Shown here piece after piece: positions 1-12,057 of a stretch of DNA of 64,000 nt. The translations under genes and the position numbers were made by a program. The DNA comes from Pyrenopolyporus hunteri (taxonomy: Eukaryota; Ascomycota; Sordariomycetes; Xylariales; Hypoxylaceae): assembly GCA_902806595.1 (NCBI GenBank), contig CADCXC010000004.1, positions 2,604,001 through 2,668,000 of the forward strand, written 5' to 3'. The first letter of the stretch is position 1. Every line of letters starts with the position of its first letter. The notes under the pieces are model-generated. The model searched no databases. It saw nothing but the letters and a program-made list of their open reading frames with translations, and was not told the origin of the DNA.

Positions 1-333
1 AACAACTCTTACAACCTCGACCCTGGCGTACGCCTTTGTTTGGGAGCAAGAAACTTCTCTTCTCGTACCGGAAGAGACGACGAGTGTTTTGCGAATTCCT
101 AGACGAAGCGTCGGCGTCCCTTCGTAATCAAATCTAAACGATAAGCCCAAAATAACTATTTTGTTTATATCCTCGCTGCTCAGTTTGTCGACCGTGCGAA
201 TGACCTCCGAACGAGTTTGACTACGTTTCAACGATACATTGCCGATCTCGCCCATTCAGGCCACCGGGCTACGATTACGTGAATCCCGCTTCAGTAACCG
301 GCTGCCGACGGATGAACGGGCCTCCACGATAGA
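1..333. other. Upstream region without a recognised gene
   Basis: I see no gene here. It ends at the start codon of the channel gene at 334. An in-frame TGA at 313-315 blocks a longer N-terminus for that gene. Confidence 0.6.
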
Positions 334-3300
334 ATGGACGTGTGGGAACATGCGCGGCACCTGGTGTCCGGGCGGGATGGTCCAAACCCGGCCGAAGAGC
401 TGCTACAGTTATTGCGAAACCCCTTTAAACAAACGGTAACTGCAATTAGCCAACCCACCTAGGCACTTGAGTCACGGAATGAATCACTGACCCGACTTCC
501 TCCTAGCTGACGGATGGTGCTATCTGGTCTGCCTTGGGTACATCGATAGGATTCACTGCCTTCATAGCCATCGCCTTCTCGCTTGTCCGACCATATAATA
601 CCGTCGTCTACGCACCGAAGCTCAAACATGCCGACGAGGAGCACGCGCCACCTCCCATTGGCAAAGGGTTCCTTGCATGGATTCCGCCGTTATGGAAGAC
701 GACCGAGAAAGAGATGATTGCTCACGCCGGCATGGACGCTGCTATATTTATAAGATTTACCCGCATGTGCCGCGATATCTTCCTCTCGCTTGCTGTCGTT
801 GGGTGTGGCATCCTACTCCCCGTATACTATACTCTGAATAGCGATAAGACTGGCAATCAGAAGTGGTTCATGAGGCTAACGCCTTCCAACGTCAACGACC
901 AGCCCATCTGGGCCCTTGTGGTAACGGCCTACTTGTTTAACATCATCATCATCGGGTTTTTATGGTGGAACTATAGGCAAGTTCTACAGCTTAGACGGGT
1001 GTACTTCGAAAGTAAAGAATACCAGCAGAGTTTATCTGCTCGGACTCTGATGGTTAGTTTTCCCTTGTGGCTCCATGCGCGTAGTGTAACTAACCAGAAT
1101 GTAGTTGAATGATCTTCCCAAGAAGTATGCCACTGACGAGGGTATTGCGAGGATTATCGACGACGTCGTTCCGCATGCGTCATTTGCTAGGACTGCCGCC
1201 GCCCGTAATGTCAGGGACTTACCCGACTTGATTCAGCAGCATGATAAGACTGTCCGAAAACTCGAGAAAGTGCTAGCCAAGTATCTCAAAGACCCCCAGA
1301 ACCTGCCACCTGCACGGCCAACGTGCTATCCTTCCAAGAAGGACCCTTCATATAGCACCTATCCGAAAGGGCAAAAAGTAGACGCTATCGAGTACCTTAC
1401 CCAGCGGATAAGAGAACTCGAGGTCGAAATAAAAGAGACTCGATCAAACATTGACAAGCGCAGCACCTTGTCTTACGGCTTTGCCAGTTACGACGACATC
1501 TCCGAGGCGCATAGTATCGCCTACGCCCTGCGCAAGAAGAAACCTCAAGGCGCCACTATTGTCTTAGCCCCGAGACCAAATGACATCATCTGGGATAATA
1601 TGCCTCTCACCCCGGCGACTAGAAGCTGGAGAAGAATTATTATCAACTTCTGGATTGCTGTACTAACTCTGGTCTGGGTTGCGCCCAGCGCCATGATTGC
1701 TATCTTCTTGGTTAATCTGAGTAACCTAGGATTGGTTTGGCCTGCCTTCCAGACCCAACTATCCGGCAACACCGGTTTCTGGTCCATCGTCCAGGGTGTC
1801 GCGTCACCGGCCATTTTGTCCCTGGTTTATTTAGTCTTACCTATCATCTTCCGTCGACTCTCTATTAGAGCCGGTGACCGTACGAAGACTGGACGAGAAC
1901 GCCACGTCGTTGCCAAGCTCTACGCCTTCTTCGTCTTCAACAACTTAATCGTCTTCTGTCTGTTCAGCACTATTTGGAATTTGGTTTCGTCAGTCGCCAA
2001 CGACCCGCAGAAGGCTTGGGATACTCTGTCGAATTTCGGCATTACCCTGTTCATCTCTCTATGTGATATCTCATCGTTTTGGGTCACTTGGCTACTACAG
2101 AGAAACTTGGGTGCCGCTGTCGACTTGGCCCAACTATGGACCTTCATCTACAGCTTTTTCATGCGCAAATTTTCGAGTCCTACGCCAAGAGAGATGATCG
2201 AACTCACGGCGCCTCCATCCTTCGATTATGCCAGTTACTATAATTACTTTCTGTTCTATTCTACGGTAGCCTTGTGCTTTGGCGGTCTTCAGCCACTCGT
2301 CCTACCAGCCGCGGCGTTATACTTCTCCATCGACGTCTGGTTGAAAAAGTACCTATTACTGTACATCTTCATCACGAAAACAGAGTCTGGTGGGATGTTT
2401 TGGCGGGTACTGTTCAACCGCTTTGTCTTTGGCACTATCCTTTCTAATCTAGTTGTCTTCCTAACTGCTTGGGTGCACGGCGACGGCGTTCACACGATGG
2501 CATTCGCGTCCATCCCCCCACCATTCATCATGATAATCTTCAAGTTCTACTGTTCTCGGACGTTTGATGATAAAATTCACTTCTACTCGACCCGCAACAT
2601 TCAAAAACACCCCGAAGGAGCTATGCAAAAAGATCCCTTACGGTCAGTAGGGCTTGCTCATCGATTCGGGCACCCTGCTCTCTATAAACCCCTCATCACA
2701 CCGATGGTACACGCGAAGGCTCAGAATATTCTGGCTTCAATATACAAAGGGCGTTTGTCGGACGGTCGCGAAGCTTATTCTGGAGATACTATGTCCACGT
2801 CTGGCTACTCTGATGCCTATGTTATGAACCCGATGAACGCCGGAAAGCCAGGAAAGGCCGCGAACCTTCCAGGATTCGAGATAGTGCCCGAGTCGAGGCT
2901 CGACTTTGAGTATTATAAGACTCGCGCTGAATTCGCATCCGAACACGGCGGTGGCGATATTTTCGGCCGTTCCAACGATATTATCCGGCCAGGCACTCCT
3001 GGTAGCTTATGGAATGGTAGCGAACCACCTTCTAGGTCAGGGAGTCCGACAATCCCAAATATTCCCAAATTGGATAGCCCAGGACTCATGACTAGAGCGC
3101 TTTCGCCTAGTTCTGACGTAGGCGTGACTTATCCGAGCGGATACGCTCAGCCACAAGGCAATCCCTACGCCCACGAAACAAGTATCGGCCGATCACGTAG
3201 CCCATTATACGCGCATGGAAATGATAGTGCATCCAACTTGGTAGGAAACGCGGCGGCAATGCCGATGGCTGCCCCTGGATCTAGGGAACGCAGCCGGGAG

Positions 3301-3453
3301 CGACCGCCTAGAGCGCCGGGAGGTGCGGGAATGCTAGGAGGCGGCCCTCGAGGGTACGGCGGTTTGCCGCAAGATGAAGACTTCGGTCCGGCCGATCACG
3401 ATCCCATGCAATATAATTACTTCCGGGAAGCACGAACCCCACGTAGATACTAG
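334..3453 (+). CDS. CSC1/OSCA-like (DUF221, RSN1/PHM7 family) mechanosensitive cation channel
   Basis: Three exons are read: 334-435, 507-1052 and 1105-3453, giving 998 residues. Introns are 436-506 (GTAACT...CTAG) and 1053-1104 (GTTAGT...GTAG, branch ACTAAC). The ATG at 334 has an in-frame stop just upstream. The N-terminal late exocytosis/TM region has segments near residues 47-60, 122-142 and 167-190. The cytosolic PHM7-type domain (about 217-390) starts at LPKKYATDEG. A block of hydrophobic segments (about 391-702) matches the RSN1 7TM region. The last 290 residues are a Gly/Ser/Pro-rich cytosolic tail ending in RRY. By family knowledge this is a calcium-permeable osmosensitive channel of plasma membrane or endomembranes. 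The long tail is typical of the filamentous-fungal paralogue, which sets it apart from yeast CSC1. Confidence 0.9.
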
Positions 3454-4144
3454 CAGTGGCCTGGGAGACGAATGTATATACGATCGGCGTAAAAAAAAAA
3501 ATTGTCTTTTTAGCATAGAGGCTTTCGGTGGTAAGGGTGCGGCGTTTCGGGCTGAACAAGGTCGGCCTGGAGATGCCGGTCAACGACGAACTTTTCGATA
3601 TCGAGGTATAGGCTGCAATAGAAAAGGGATGCATGATGACGACTTACTTTTTGGGATAGACAGGTCTCGGACCCCATTTATGGCAGTTTGTCGCCTCATA
3701 ATCTGCATGGTGGAAAAGTGACGCGCTCTGGGGGCCGTCCTAAATAGGTACTACTAATACTACGCGTTCGCGATTCTGACGCGCCGCTCCGGATCATGGT
3801 GAATACGTAGGAAGCTTGATTGGATATCAATTTGGCGTGAAAACATTGATTGGTCTCTTGACTCGCTGACTCTTACTTAGGTAGGTATGAGTTCTCCCAC
3901 CAGGTCATTAGTGCTCATGCCCGAAGTTGATTTAACACCCCAAATAAAGCCAGTTAAAGACTTGCTGCCTTCGCAATGTTACACGGCATTCTGCAGGCTC
4001 TGTTGTCGGCCAGCCTGCCTCGAGACCCCGCATATATAAGAGATCGAGCCTACTTCGAAATCGTTTCATCACGGCCGACTCTACTCAGAACAAACACCCT
4101 AAGTCCGAGCTTTTCATTGACGACATCCGGCTTCACTTCTAAAA
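3454..4144. other. Intergenic region with a TATA-like promoter element
   Basis: No convincing gene is present. Short open frames on both strands overlap each other and lack introns or family sequence. A TATA-like element lies at 4031-4040, 105 nt before the ATG of the BTB gene, followed by a C/T-rich stretch typical of fungal 5' leaders. Confidence 0.5.
4031..4040 (+). promoter_or_regulatory. TATA-like element of the BTB gene
   Basis: The sequence CATATATAAG sits 105 nt upstream of the ATG at 4145, a usual spacing for a fungal TATA box plus leader. This rests on motif and position only. Confidence 0.4.
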
Positions 4145-5160
4145 ATGGCTAGCGTTCCGTATGATATGTAAGGATATAAGAATATAAAGGGGCTCAAGGC
4201 GACCCTTAGACCATCTCTTATTAGCTAACTTACGTGGCTTCTAGAATCGCGTCTTCCGAGCCGTTCCGGTTTGTTGTTGGACCTTCTAAGAAGGAGTTCT
4301 TCGTACACGCCGAGCTAATTGCTCGGCTGTCCAAACCCTTATCAGTCATGGTCCATGGCGAATGGAAGGACGGGAAGGATAGGCTGGTAGTGTGGTCTGA
4401 TGTGGACGAGGGGACCTTCGCTCGTTTCTGCGAATTCGCCTATACAGGGAATTATAAGGCCGCAGAACCATTTAAAGAGGCATCTATGCCATCAGAGGTA
4501 CAAAACGGTATGTTTTGGAAATAATTCTACTTGCAACGAGCGCACTCATATAGCGCAGGTGATAAAGGCGAAGTCCCAGCGCCAGAAGCGTCACCGGGAA
4601 CCCCACTTGGCTTTTTGCAGGAAGTAGGCCAGCCCTTCGACCCATGGGCGGGAATGAAAAATAAGAAAAAGAAAAAGACGGGGTTCGCTTGTTTCGAGCA
4701 AGAAGTTCAGCCGCCTAACATGACGCGGTTTAATCTATGGTCACAATTCGGACAGGAACTCAGTGCCGGATCGAGTGGGGGACAGGGGGCGGAGCATAAC
4801 GCGGACCCCTTAACCAACTATACGGACGTTCTTCTCTCCCACGCGCATCTATATACCCTCGCGGATTGTTACGGTATTAGTGCGCTTATGGAGCTGACCC
4901 TTCGGAAGCTACATCAGACACTTGAGGTGTTCAACCTCCATGGAGGAGCGAGAGTAACCGACTTCGTCCAACTAACCGAGTACTCATATACGAACACGGT
5001 GAATAAGGGAGACAAGGAGGACAGCCTCAGGACCTTACTCGCGATATATGCGGCTTGCAATATCGAGACGATGTGGCCTAATCACTACTTCCAGGACATC
5101 CTCGAGTCGGGAGAGATTTCAAAGGCTATCATAGGACAACTCCTCAGGAGGCTAGGATAG
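4145..5160 (+). CDS. BTB/POZ domain protein
   Basis: Three exons (4145-4167, 4245-4507, 4559-5160) encode 295 residues. The first exon is only 23 nt: intron 4168-4244 starts GTAAGG and ends CTAG, and intron 4508-4558 starts GTATGT and ends GCAG; both restore phase. The start MASVPYD is followed by FRFVVG...FFVHAELIARLSKPL, the strand-helix opening of the fungal BTB fold, then FARFCEFAYTGNY. A polar insert rich in Lys and Gly follows. The end of the domain has HLYTLADCYGISALMELTL. No second domain (Kelch, MATH, zinc finger) is visible. Fungal BTB-only proteins are often taken to be adaptors for Cullin-3 or chromatin complexes. That role is inference here. Confidence 0.82.
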
Positions 5161-5734
5161 CCGCACCCAGGTTGGGCGAGCCATACCAACACAGCTACTT
5201 GTGAGACTATATCTGCCATCACATTTATAAATGATCGACGAAGAGGGTGATAGGTATTATAGAAATTGCCATTGGGAAATCCTCGGGATGACCTCGTTAG
5301 TGATAGGTATTGTGATGGTGTCTCAAACCTAGACAGTGGCTTAGAGAGACTATAGCATAGTTGTCGCTTGCCCTGAAATGTTCGAGTAATAAATTTGCAT
5401 ATCGAAAATACGTTTTCTCCGTATCAATATCAAGCTATATGAGAGAATTCCGTTTCAGACCCCGAATGCTCGTTTTCTCTGACCCAGTAGAATACCACCA
5501 GAGTTAATCAAGACCTATTCGTTCCACATTGACCCAGCCTCTAAGACTTCACTAACTTTTCATAAGCATAAAGCAACAGCCTGGAGGCGTCGCTCTTCAT
5601 ATTAACATTACAAGATAAGTATCCTCTAATAACCCAATCATTAAATATTACCAAGCTATAGACTACGTCGTATCGTAAAGCTCCATCAGAATTAAACCCA
5701 GCCACTCGTGAATTAGATGTCGTCTAGTGCGTGA
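5161..5734. other. Convergent intergenic region
   Basis: These 574 nt lie between the 3' ends of the BTB gene (+) and the MFS gene (-). They are moderately AT-rich with no open frame of note. They probably hold both 3' UTRs. Confidence 0.5.
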
Positions 5735-7546
5735 TTACGCCTCGAACTGCTGTCGTCCACGCTCCGTCCTCTGCAGACTTAGCTCTTCCGTAAACAGAGA
5801 AGTCACAAGCCCAAGGCCAGAGAACCCGACCATAGCGTAGAATACGCCGCGCATGGATGATAGGTATGCTTGTAAGACAGGTGTTATAACATCTGCGGGG
5901 AGATCTAATGTTCGCAGGATTGGAATGAAGGCAATAGCGTTGTGAGGATCTTTGAGAACGCCAAGAGACTCAGGTAATTCCCCAGCCGCAGCGATCGCTT
6001 GCCCGAAGATGCTGCTGAATATCGTCGAGCCAATGGCGAGTCCGACCAAGCCCCCCAAGCATCGGAATGTCAATAGCACAGCGATTGCGTGACCCGTGTC
6101 ATCGACGGTTGGTGCGCTCGCTTGCATAGGGAGATGCAGGAGACGGAGTAAGGCGCCGACCCCGGCACCCCAGATAATAGGAAGTCCGTGACGCATACCG
6201 GAGTTTGAAGATGTGTGTAACAGAGCCAATAAGCCGGACCCTAGTGTTGCGAGGACCCAGGACACCCATATTCTCTTTTGATACCCCATCCCAGCTTTTC
6301 CGAGACCAATCACGGAGGCGATGGCGGCAACGACACAGGCCACGCTGGTAGGTAATAACGATACGGCCGACCCAATCCTGGTGTCGAGCATGACGGCCTC
6401 GTACGCTAATGGTAGGTATTGCAGAATAGTGTACAGTACCATACCGTGGATGAAGGCGCCACATAAAGTCGCCGCTGCGGTTCGGGAGCGGAGAATTCGT
6501 AGCGGTACTACCGGAGCCTCGGGCTTGGTTTCGTAGACCACAAAAAGGGCAAGGACCGCTGCTCCTAGGAATAGAGGTAGGAGTGTTTGATATGATTTCC
6601 ATGGGTATAGAGCATCGGCCCAGCTGAGAGGCAGGACAAACACGGTACACCCGACCGAGAACAACGACATTCCACCCCAATCTAAACGCTTCACTTTGGC
6701 GTGGAACGAGGACTCTAACAATCGAAGGCGGAGGAAGAAGACTACCAGAACAAAGGAGGTGCCCAGCATCGGTAAGTTGATCCATCCAATCCATCGCCAA
6801 GTGACGAAGTCACTGAATAGGGCACCGACTGTCGGACCAAGGATACTACCGATAGCGATGGGAAGCGACATGATTCCGAGATACAAAGGGCGTTCTTTTA
6901 GGGTGGTCATGTCGGAGACGATAATTTCGCCGAGAACATCGAGGCCGCCGCCCCCTACGCCCTGGATGATGCGGCCAGCGATGATAGCGCCCATATTCTG
7001 CGCGAGGGCAAAGACGAGAGAGCCGGCGGTGAAGAGCAGGAAGGCTGCGTAGAGAGGGGGCTTCCGACCAAAGACGTCGGAGATACTCGCGAATAGGGGT
7101 AGGCTGACGACGAGACCTAAGTAATAGGCGATACCGGCCCAGAAAGACTCGAATGTAGTGCCACCAAGTTCCTCTGCGATGGCCTGAGGGAATATCAATA
7201 TCGCTGTTTGTAAATATCACGAAGTCCGTTTGGGTTTGGACATAAAAAGGGGAAAGGGGAAAGGGGCTAGACAACCACTTACCGGAATAGCCACTGCAAG
7301 AGTAGTAGCGTCTAAGGAAAATAGCAAGACCAAAATGTTGATAGCCAAAAACGAGAGGTAGAACCCTAATGTCTTCTTTTGCGTTGTCTCCTCGCCCGCA
7401 ACGTCGGCGCTGGCCTCGACCTCGACCGCGCCAGACTCATCGATCCCATCCGGCTGGTTCTCCGATTTACCCGCGCTAGCATCGGAGGGTTTGGGCTCGG
7501 TCGGGTAAGACTGTACCACGCCGGATTCCGCGGCGGCGTGCGCCAT
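5735..7546 (-). CDS. MFS efflux transporter, DHA2-like (14-TM) drug:H+ antiporter
   Basis: Two exons on the minus strand, 7283-7546 and 5735-7183, give 570 residues. The 99-nt intron runs 7282 to 7184, donor GTAAGT. I chose the acceptor ...CCTCAG at 7184-7186 because it joins ...LAVAIP to AIAEELGG without a break, as in family members. An upstream CAG would need an out-of-phase donor. The cytosolic N-tail (about 60 residues) is acidic. Motif A is SDVFGRK (123-129), and a motif C-like GPTVGA is followed by WRWIGWINLP, which marks the 14-TM DHA2 class. The usual role is proton-coupled export of drugs or secondary metabolites across the plasma membrane. No biosynthetic genes are adjacent, so the substrate cannot be guessed. 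Confidence 0.88.
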
Positions 7547-8187
7547 GATTTGATATTACCGGGCCTTGTCTAATTTATATGTAGGTATTAAATCTCGGTA
7601 TATGGCCTACCTAGAGGAGTAAGGGGTGAGGAAAAAAAAGAAAAAAACCTCGATTCGCGAGGATGACTCGGCTCCCGCGAAATCAGGGAACAGATATGCC
7701 AACTTATAGCAACTGTCTAAACGATTATCGACATGGTGAGTTGAGGGTTAAATATATACCAAAATATTATGAATCAACTCGGATTAAGCTTTTGGAGGGC
7801 ATATTAAAGGAATTTATGTAGTTTCGAACGTCACTGGTTGCCTCCCAATTGAGCGGATAAATTGGGATACTGAAGATGAGCGATATTCGGTTGGCAGTCC
7901 TGGGAGGCTCCCTGGCTGCCTGGCAAGGTCGCTAGCGGTCTAGGCCTTAAACGGTGAATCCCACGTAGTATACTGACGGCCAAGCGGTAAAGAGACCAGA
8001 ATGCCGGTGCCTGTTTAGGCCTTGTTTACACCTAAATTGCAAGACCGCCTTCAGCCCTACATTGACGTAATTAGGGCGGGTTAGGGGCGCACTCTGCACC
8101 AACACACAGTTCTTTAGCGAAATGAAAGTGACCTCCGATCTCAAGCAGGTACGTAATTTGTACCTATTCCGTGAGACTCCCTACATA
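7547..8187. other. Promoter-side intergenic region of the MFS gene
   Basis: No gene is recognised. An A/G-rich stretch (AAAAAAAAGAAAAAAA-like, about 7630-7650) lies upstream of the MFS start. A short minus-strand open frame at 7947-8144 has no family resemblance and is not called. The right end abuts the inverted-repeat element. Confidence 0.5.
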
Positions 8188-8226
8188 CCTTAGCGTCTTA
8201 GGGGGGGTAAGCTAAACGGTATATAT
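8183..8226 (+). repeat. Left terminal inverted repeat
   Basis: Pairs with 9223-9266. The arm reads TACCTTAGCGTCTT, then seven G, then TAAGCTAAACGGTATATAT. Differences from the opposite arm are single substitutions. Confidence 0.85.
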
Positions 8227-8512
8227 TTAGCTCAATTCAACTTTTTGGTATATATACTGTTTAGCTGACTGAACCGCTTATTAATTTAAGGTTATAAGAA
8301 TTGAACCGCTCATTTAATGCGTAGTATATATACCGTTTAAGCACTATACGTTTTATTTGTTTCGGGCGCCCAATCAAAAGAACCGTTTAGATACCGCTTA
8401 ATTGAATGAGCCGTATATATACAGCTCAATCGAATAAAGGTTTATTTTTTCAAACGTTTCAAAGTTCAAAACCGCTCAATTCAATTGAAACCATTCAAAT
8501 CAATTAGAACCA

Positions 8513-8598
8513 TTCAATTCAATTCAATTCAATTCAATCAATTACTTCAATTACTACGAATCGCATCGATCGCATCAATCGCATCGATCGCATCGATC
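8513..8598. repeat. Simple repeats inside the inverted-repeat element
   Basis: A (CAATT)n run at about 8513-8540 is followed by CATCGATCG-type units at about 8571-8598. Both are confined to the element body and are probably slippage products. Confidence 0.8.
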
Positions 8599-8953
8599 TA
8601 TTTCAATTACTTCAATTACTTTGAATAGCTTCAATCCTTAAAGCTTCAACCCTTAAAGAAGGTGTGGTGGTGCGCACCTACCCCATTTACCCATTAAATA
8701 CATATATACCCTAATATCATGCCAAGGTCTATACGCGTAATCGTAAACCCTTGTAGTCAATTCAGTAGATCCGTAAACCAACCAATTAGATCAGTGTAAC
8801 GTAAGCCGTAGCCTAGGGTTCAAGTGCAATAGAAAGTGAAATATTTGTAATTCGAAAATATGCGAAAAAAAAAATGAAAGAAAAAAAGTATAGTTTCTAT
8901 GGTTTCCCTATACTTTTCTATTTTTGTTTTTATATATATGCCTAAATATGTAT

Positions 8954-8980
8954 ATGCGTATGCGTATGCGTATGCGTATA
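8954..8980. repeat. GCGTAT microsatellite
   Basis: About four tandem GCGTAT units sit inside the element. They create a Tyr/Ala-repeat open frame on the minus strand that is not a gene. Confidence 0.85.
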
Positions 8981-9222
8981 CTAAAAATGTGTATGCGTAT
9001 ACTAGGATTAAACAGTTCAATCTAGATTAAACGGTTCAAATGAAATTGAACCGCTCAATTTTATTGGAACGTTTCAAAAAAAGATACGTTTGATATAAGA
9101 AACGTCCCTTTTTAATACATGCGCTAAGTTTTTAATGAGTGGTTCAATATGGTTTAACGTATAAATTCTTTTTACTCGAACCTTTCCATTTGTTTTTTTG
9201 AACCGCTCATTCTCTTAAACCA

Positions 9223-9266
9223 TATATATACGGTTTAGCTAACCCCCCCAAAGACGCTAAGGTAAG
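9223..9266 (-). repeat. Right terminal inverted repeat
   Basis: Reverse complement of 8183-8226 with four mismatches. It ends GACGCTAAGG followed by the TA flank. Confidence 0.85.
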
Positions 9267-10048
9267 TTAATGTGCAGTACCTCTGTGTACCTAGATATTC
9301 TGCGTTATGAAGCGTATTTCGGCAAATACAGCTTCCTATCATCATGCATAAATTTCGCCTATCTACCTACCTATCCTCGCTCACCCTCCCTTCCCTTGAA
9401 GTACCAGGCAAGAGTTCGCTCAGTATAAGCTCGACTTCTATGTAGTACCTGGCAGTTGGCGTCTGGTTAGCTCGGGTCCCCTGCATTAGCCCGGGCTGGC
9501 AGCTTCTGATCCCGTGCAATACCCGCAAACACAAGCCCCACTAAAGGCGGGACCTGATTTCCCTAGGGTCGACTCGCTGAAGCAGGATGCGGAAGCTTTG
9601 TGCAAGTGCCGCCATATACGAAGCACCCCATACAGGTACTCCAGATCTTGAGAGTCAAGATTCAGGATACTCAAGGCTTCAGTAGGGTTCTGTGTATTTC
9701 ACTATTTATATTTTCCGATGTTGCTTTTACCAAAGCGACCCGATCAGACATCTAGGTGCCCCTTTCGGTAGGCCTAGGGTCAGGCGGGTTATACCATTAT
9801 CAACTCTTTTATCATATCACTTAGCGATTCTTAGGCCAATGCTCTAGTATTGTCGATGGGGCCCCTCCTTGGCCGTTACCGTGACTTGAAGGCGCATTGT
9901 AGACGAATCCCGCGGCCGGTGGAATCCAATGGAGTGACGACTGTTAAGATGGAACTAAGGGTCTCAAAGGACGGATCTAAGAGCGCTGGTGCTACTGGCT
10001 AGTCGGTATACATAGTCCCTCTGTCCGCTGTCACGGAATGCAACCATT
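9263..10048. other. Intergenic region right of the inverted-repeat element
   Basis: No gene is recognised in these 786 nt. It probably includes the 3' UTR of the SDR gene near 10049. Confidence 0.5.
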
Positions 10049-10984
10049 TCAAACATCCTTTTCGTCTCTATCATCCTCCTTCTTTCCTGGGTGCATATAC
10101 TTTAGCACCGAGCCCATGGCATCGTTACAAGGATGAGGTGGCCCCCTAAAGTACACACTATCCACAAAGATCTCGACAGCGAGGCCAACAGTTGACTTCT
10201 CGAATTTCTGTCCCCAAGAATCCTCAAATTTCGTACCATTAACTAGCGACTCTATGGTTGATGTCACGTTCTCGATCTTTGTTAAATATTTTTCTGGAAA
10301 AGCGTCCCATGCCTCTTTAGGTAGCAGGTGAGTCCGCACCGATCCTGGACAGATGGCATATGTCCTTATGCCGTCTTGTTCGTAAAAGATGGGGGCAACC
10401 GAGCGCATAAAATTCAGGATACCTGCTTTCGAAGCTGCGTAGAAGGGCGTGATTGATTGAGGATACTGGACGTATTTATATAAGGCCGGAGCGTTTCTAA
10501 GTTAACCCTATGCAAAAGGAGGACTTACTAAGCCCGCGATACTCGATGTCATGATGAGGACGCAATCTTTGTCGCCGGATGCGCCCGCCCTGAAATAATG
10601 CTGAGCAAGGTAACTCGTATTGATCACTCCCTTTAGATTAACATCGATGCATATATCCCCCGGTTCTGGTGGTGGTGAGGACGGGTCGTGTCTCTTAAAA
10701 AAGAGTCCCCTTTCCATGACACCGGCATTCGCGAAGACGAAGTCGAGTCGGCTTTCGGCCCTGAAGATAGCATCGAACGAGGATGATAGAGAATTCCAGG
10801 AGGTCACATCGACTTTATGGAACACGCAGTTATGGAGAATGGCCTCTGGGGCCTCTTCGTTAATAGCAGGTACATTTAAGTCGAAAATGTGTACCCGCCA
10901 ACCCTCCTGGGCGAAGGATTCAGCAACAGCTCGTCCTAGGCCTGATGCGCCGCCGGTGATGATGGCTACTTTGGAATCGGACAT
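10049..10984 (-). CDS. Short-chain dehydrogenase/reductase (classical SDR)
   Basis: Two minus-strand exons, 10529-10984 and 10049-10465, encode 290 residues. The intron 10528-10466 (63 nt) starts GTAAGT and ends CCAG. The phase-0 join gives TSSIAGL-YPQSITPFYAASK, the expected SDR sequence. Visible motifs are the Rossmann glycine motif TGGASGLG (residues 10-17), the NAG structural motif, a likely catalytic Ser148 in MTSSIAGL, and Tyr161/Lys165 in YAASK. PGSVRT follows, as in NAD(P)-dependent family members. I placed the start at MSDSKVAII; an upstream TTG codon is not a likely start. It resembles the 15-hydroxyprostaglandin dehydrogenase-like group, but substrate and cofactor choice are not resolved. 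No pathway partners are adjacent. Confidence 0.88.
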
Positions 10985-12057
10985 ATTCCTTATATGGGAT
11001 TCGAACTTGATCAATTATCCTGAGGGCAGCTCAAGGATATGACTACCTACCTACCTAGGTACCTACCTACCTATATATAAAGATTCCCGAGGTTTACGGG
11101 CACCGGTCCCGCCGGTAGATAGGTATCATCGGCAGTGTTCCCCGCACCGGCATTTTATGTTTTCCTAGTTGGCCAGACTGTCGGTCCCGTCCACCGTAAC
11201 GAGCCGGTTCACGATAGAGCAACCTACCACGCTGTCAAGAGCTTCCGGGCTAATCGAAATGCTTCGGTAGCAGCATTGTGGCTTCCACCTGGCCGCGTCA
11301 TTCGTCTCTTCAATTGAAGTTCAGCATCAATAATATCTTGTTCCGAAGGATCAAGCGGCTCGGGACTAGTTTTTGGCCTCACCAATAAGGAACCGAGGCT
11401 ATCTCTATTTGACGAATTTGATGACAGCGTGACGGCGTTTCTTCTCGACGTGTGATGAGTTGTGATGAACTCATTAGATGCACTAACAAAATTCGGAGAA
11501 GAGCTATCGAGGTACGTACTGCGAGTACTTCTTATCGGTCCTAGTATGGCTGGGTTTTATAAAGCTCACGGACCGCTCTACGTCTTATCGAGTACTAGCT
11601 AGCCAAGTGGGAAGGTCCGGATTGGTGGGATGCTCAGGGAGACAGCTGTACGTGGTTAAGGTCCTTTTCGTTTTGGGTAGGAGAAATCAACGTGGATCCC
11701 CCTCCGCGAGTCGCGACGCCAACTTTTGGTGACCGCGCTCTCCAGATCATGATAGCTTAAAAGCGTTCTCGTTCTCGCCTTCCTCACCGCACTCTAGCAC
11801 CATGTTCTTGAATCAATGTAACTTTAAAAAACGTAATTAATAAATATCCACTCATACCCATTTTTTGCGAACCTTCTTTTTTATTTTATTTTATTTTATT
11901 TTTCCTTTTTCCCCCTTCTTTTTCCCAGTCGGAATTCCCTATCCCAAATTTCTTGTATCTGGAATGATCTCGTCCGCGTCGTGCGTGTGTATACTACCTG
12001 AACAATCATGCACCTCTCTGCCTAATTCTCGACTTGTTACAATCGTTGCCCGAGATA
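10985..12057. other. Divergent promoter region between SDR and membrane-protein genes
   Basis: About 1.07 kb without a recognised gene. A TACCTAGGTA-type repeat cluster lies at 11043-11073, just upstream of the SDR gene. A strong T/C-rich tract at about 11875-11930 precedes the ATG at 12058 and looks like a fungal core-promoter pyrimidine tract. Confidence 0.55.

Larger units (their letters stand above)
8188..9262. mobile_element. Non-autonomous DNA transposon with long terminal inverted repeats and TA flanks (mariner-like MITE)
   Basis: The left end (8183-8226) and right end (9223-9266) are inverted copies over about 44 nt with four mismatches. Both contain the outward end CCTTAGCGTCTT, a run of seven G (or C), and AGCTAAAC...GTATATAT. 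A TA dinucleotide flanks each side (8186-8187, 9263-9264), matching the target duplication of Tc1/mariner elements. The 1075-nt body has no transposase frame. It is filled with GAACCGCTCA-type subrepeats in both orientations and simple repeats. I infer a non-autonomous element moved by a transposase encoded elsewhere. Confidence 0.82.

Noticed and set aside
7184..7216. Alternative acceptor for the MFS intron that would add ILIFPQ
   Set aside because: It needs a weaker, out-of-phase donor. The chosen acceptor joins AIP to AIAEELGG as expected for the family.
8820..9020. Tyr/Ala-repeat reading frame inside the inverted-repeat element
   Set aside because: It is created by the GCGTAT microsatellite and has no function I can support.
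10990..11012. B-box-like GTTCGAATCCC on the minus strand
   Set aside because: It sits next to the SDR start codon, and no A-box or stem pairing is found upstream.
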